From positions 744,001-808,000 of the forward strand of contig NZ_JANZKX010000003.1 in NCBI RefSeq assembly GCF_027257975.1: a stretch of 64,000 nt of DNA, given 5' to 3'. Source of the stretch: Pelomonas sp. BJYL3. Lineage in GTDB: Bacteria; Pseudomonadota; Gammaproteobacteria; Burkholderiales; Burkholderiaceae_C. Made by a program: the position numbers and the translations under genes. The notes beneath the pieces were generated by a model, which was given only the letters and a program-made list of their open reading frames with translations, was not told the DNA's origin and ran no database searches. Of the stretch, positions 63,152-64,000 are shown piece after piece (the stretch's first letter is position 1; every line of letters begins with the position of its first letter).

Positions 63152-63889
63152 GGTGACCTCATCAGATGTGACTGAAGGGGCGGGCCTGCTGATGCCGGGG
63201 GAGGCGGGCGGGCGGCGCGTCGATGCGCGGTGCATCGATGACCTGAACGATAGGAAATCGGAGGAAAAGTCGCCTTCCGGAAACCTTCCGGTGCCTGAAA
63301 GGCGTCTGCAGGGGATCAGATTTAAGGGTTAACCCTTTATTTTGATCCTTTGACGCGGCCGGACGGCCAGGGGGGCGGGAGGATGACGCCCTGTGCCCAG
63401 TGAGCCTATTGTGCGCAACGGCGACCCCGCCGTCAGCGCCAGCCCCGGGGCAGAGGGGTGGCGTCTGGGGATCAGATCAAATCCAGGTGGGCGCAGGCGT
63501 CGGGAAGCTTGTCGCAGGTTTCCGGCAGGTGCTGGGCAGGGCTCAAGACGCTTCCAGACCGTGGCCCTGCGGAAACCCATCGCATTTCATTGCCTGAAAA
63601 TCAATGGGCGCTTGGCGGGCCGCAGGTGAATTCCCGGGATCTGATTTTTGACAGGCGAGAAATCTACCGGGCCGCCAATGGAATCAGCGGATGCCTTTCA
63701 ATCGCGGCGACATCACGAAGAAACCAGCGCCGAAATTGAATCCATAGAAAATCCGGGCCCGACTGATTCTGCCGGCGGAAAAACTGCCGGCGCGCGGCAC
63801 TCCGGAGATTGGCTCCTTGAATGCCTGCCGGCCGGCGTGGATGGCGGTGACAGATGGGGGGGCCAGGACTACTGGCCCCGCTGTGCCAC
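63152..63889. other. Gene-free region with a palindrome and short related repeats
   Basis: About 740 bases, patchily AT-richer than the surroundings. It contains the 14-base palindrome AAGGGTTAACCCTT at 63324-63337 and the word GGGGATCAGAT at 63312-63322 and 63467-63477. A diverged version, GGGATCTGATTTTTGACA, is near 63636. The open frames here look non-coding. Confidence 0.5.
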
Positions 63890-64000
63890 TTATTCGTCCG
63901 GTCCGGGCTGGATGGGCATGGGGTCCGGCGAGCAGAAGATGCCCACGGTGCGCCCTTGTTCATCCTGGTTCTGGAACACCAGCGAGCAGCCGCGCGCGGT
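63890..64000 (-). CDS. 3' end of an unidentified gene (cut by window edge)
   Basis: The last 36 codons of a frame open to the window edge, ending TAA at 63890-63892. It reads TARGCSLVFQNQDEQGRTVG and continues to IQPGPDE. The codons follow the GC-rich third-position habit of the region, so it is probably real. Product unknown. Confidence 0.5.
   Translation of the reverse strand, partial: TARGCSLVFQNQDEQGRTVGIFCSPDPMPIQPGPDE

Overview
The window is high-GC bacterial chromosome from a betaproteobacterium of the order Burkholderiales. The Roseateles/Mitsuaria/Pelomonas-like group is my best guess. That placement rests on protein character and gene order, not on a database search. The genes are dense, often share ATGA start/stop overlaps, and run in long one-direction operons.

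1-17 kb is the translation/transcription core on the minus strand. In transcription order it holds tRNA-Tyr, tRNA-Gly, tRNA-Thr, tuf, tRNA-Trp, secE, nusG, rplK, rplA, rplJ, rplL, rpoB, rpoC, then rpsL, rpsG and a truncated fusA. A lone PIN-domain gene sits between rpoC and rpsL. The rplL-rpoB spacer carries a nested hairpin element and a terminator-like attenuator.

17-32 kb is the accessory region. A TonB-dependent receptor (plus strand) converges on a seven-gene minus-strand RiPP operon: lanB-type dehydratase, lanC-type cyclase, three different Cys/Thr/Pro-rich precursors with double-glycine-type leaders, an HlyD adaptor and a C39 peptidase ABC exporter. A flavin-dependent tryptophan-halogenase-like gene and a secreted protein of unknown function follow.

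33-42 kb is an N-acetylglucosamine/chitooligosaccharide operon on the minus strand: nagK, a GntR-family repressor, nagA, a SIS-type deaminase, a GH3 hexosaminidase, an AmpG-like MFS carrier, a secreted GH16-like protein and a nagX-like membrane protein. A repeated operator-like element, TACCA-N6-TACCA or its complement, lies upstream of nagK (three copies), the halogenase, the TonB receptor and the RiPP operon. This suggests one amino-sugar-responsive regulator controls uptake, catabolism, the halogenase and possibly peptide production. I consider this the most interesting feature of the window.

42-51 kb is a tryptophan biosynthesis operon (trpE, a CTP-synthase-like amidotransferase, trpG, ltaE, trpD, a small membrane protein, trpC, ung). 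A chalcone-isomerase-like gene and gph lie beyond trpE.

51-64 kb holds a flavodoxin-fold oxidoreductase, a LysR regulator with a divergent MFS carrier, the psuK-psuG pseudouridine pathway with an apparently leaderless and self-regulated start, an RND efflux pair, a diguanylate cyclase, a low-molecular-weight phosphatase, an Xre-like HTH protein, about 740 bases with no gene, and the 3' end of one more gene.
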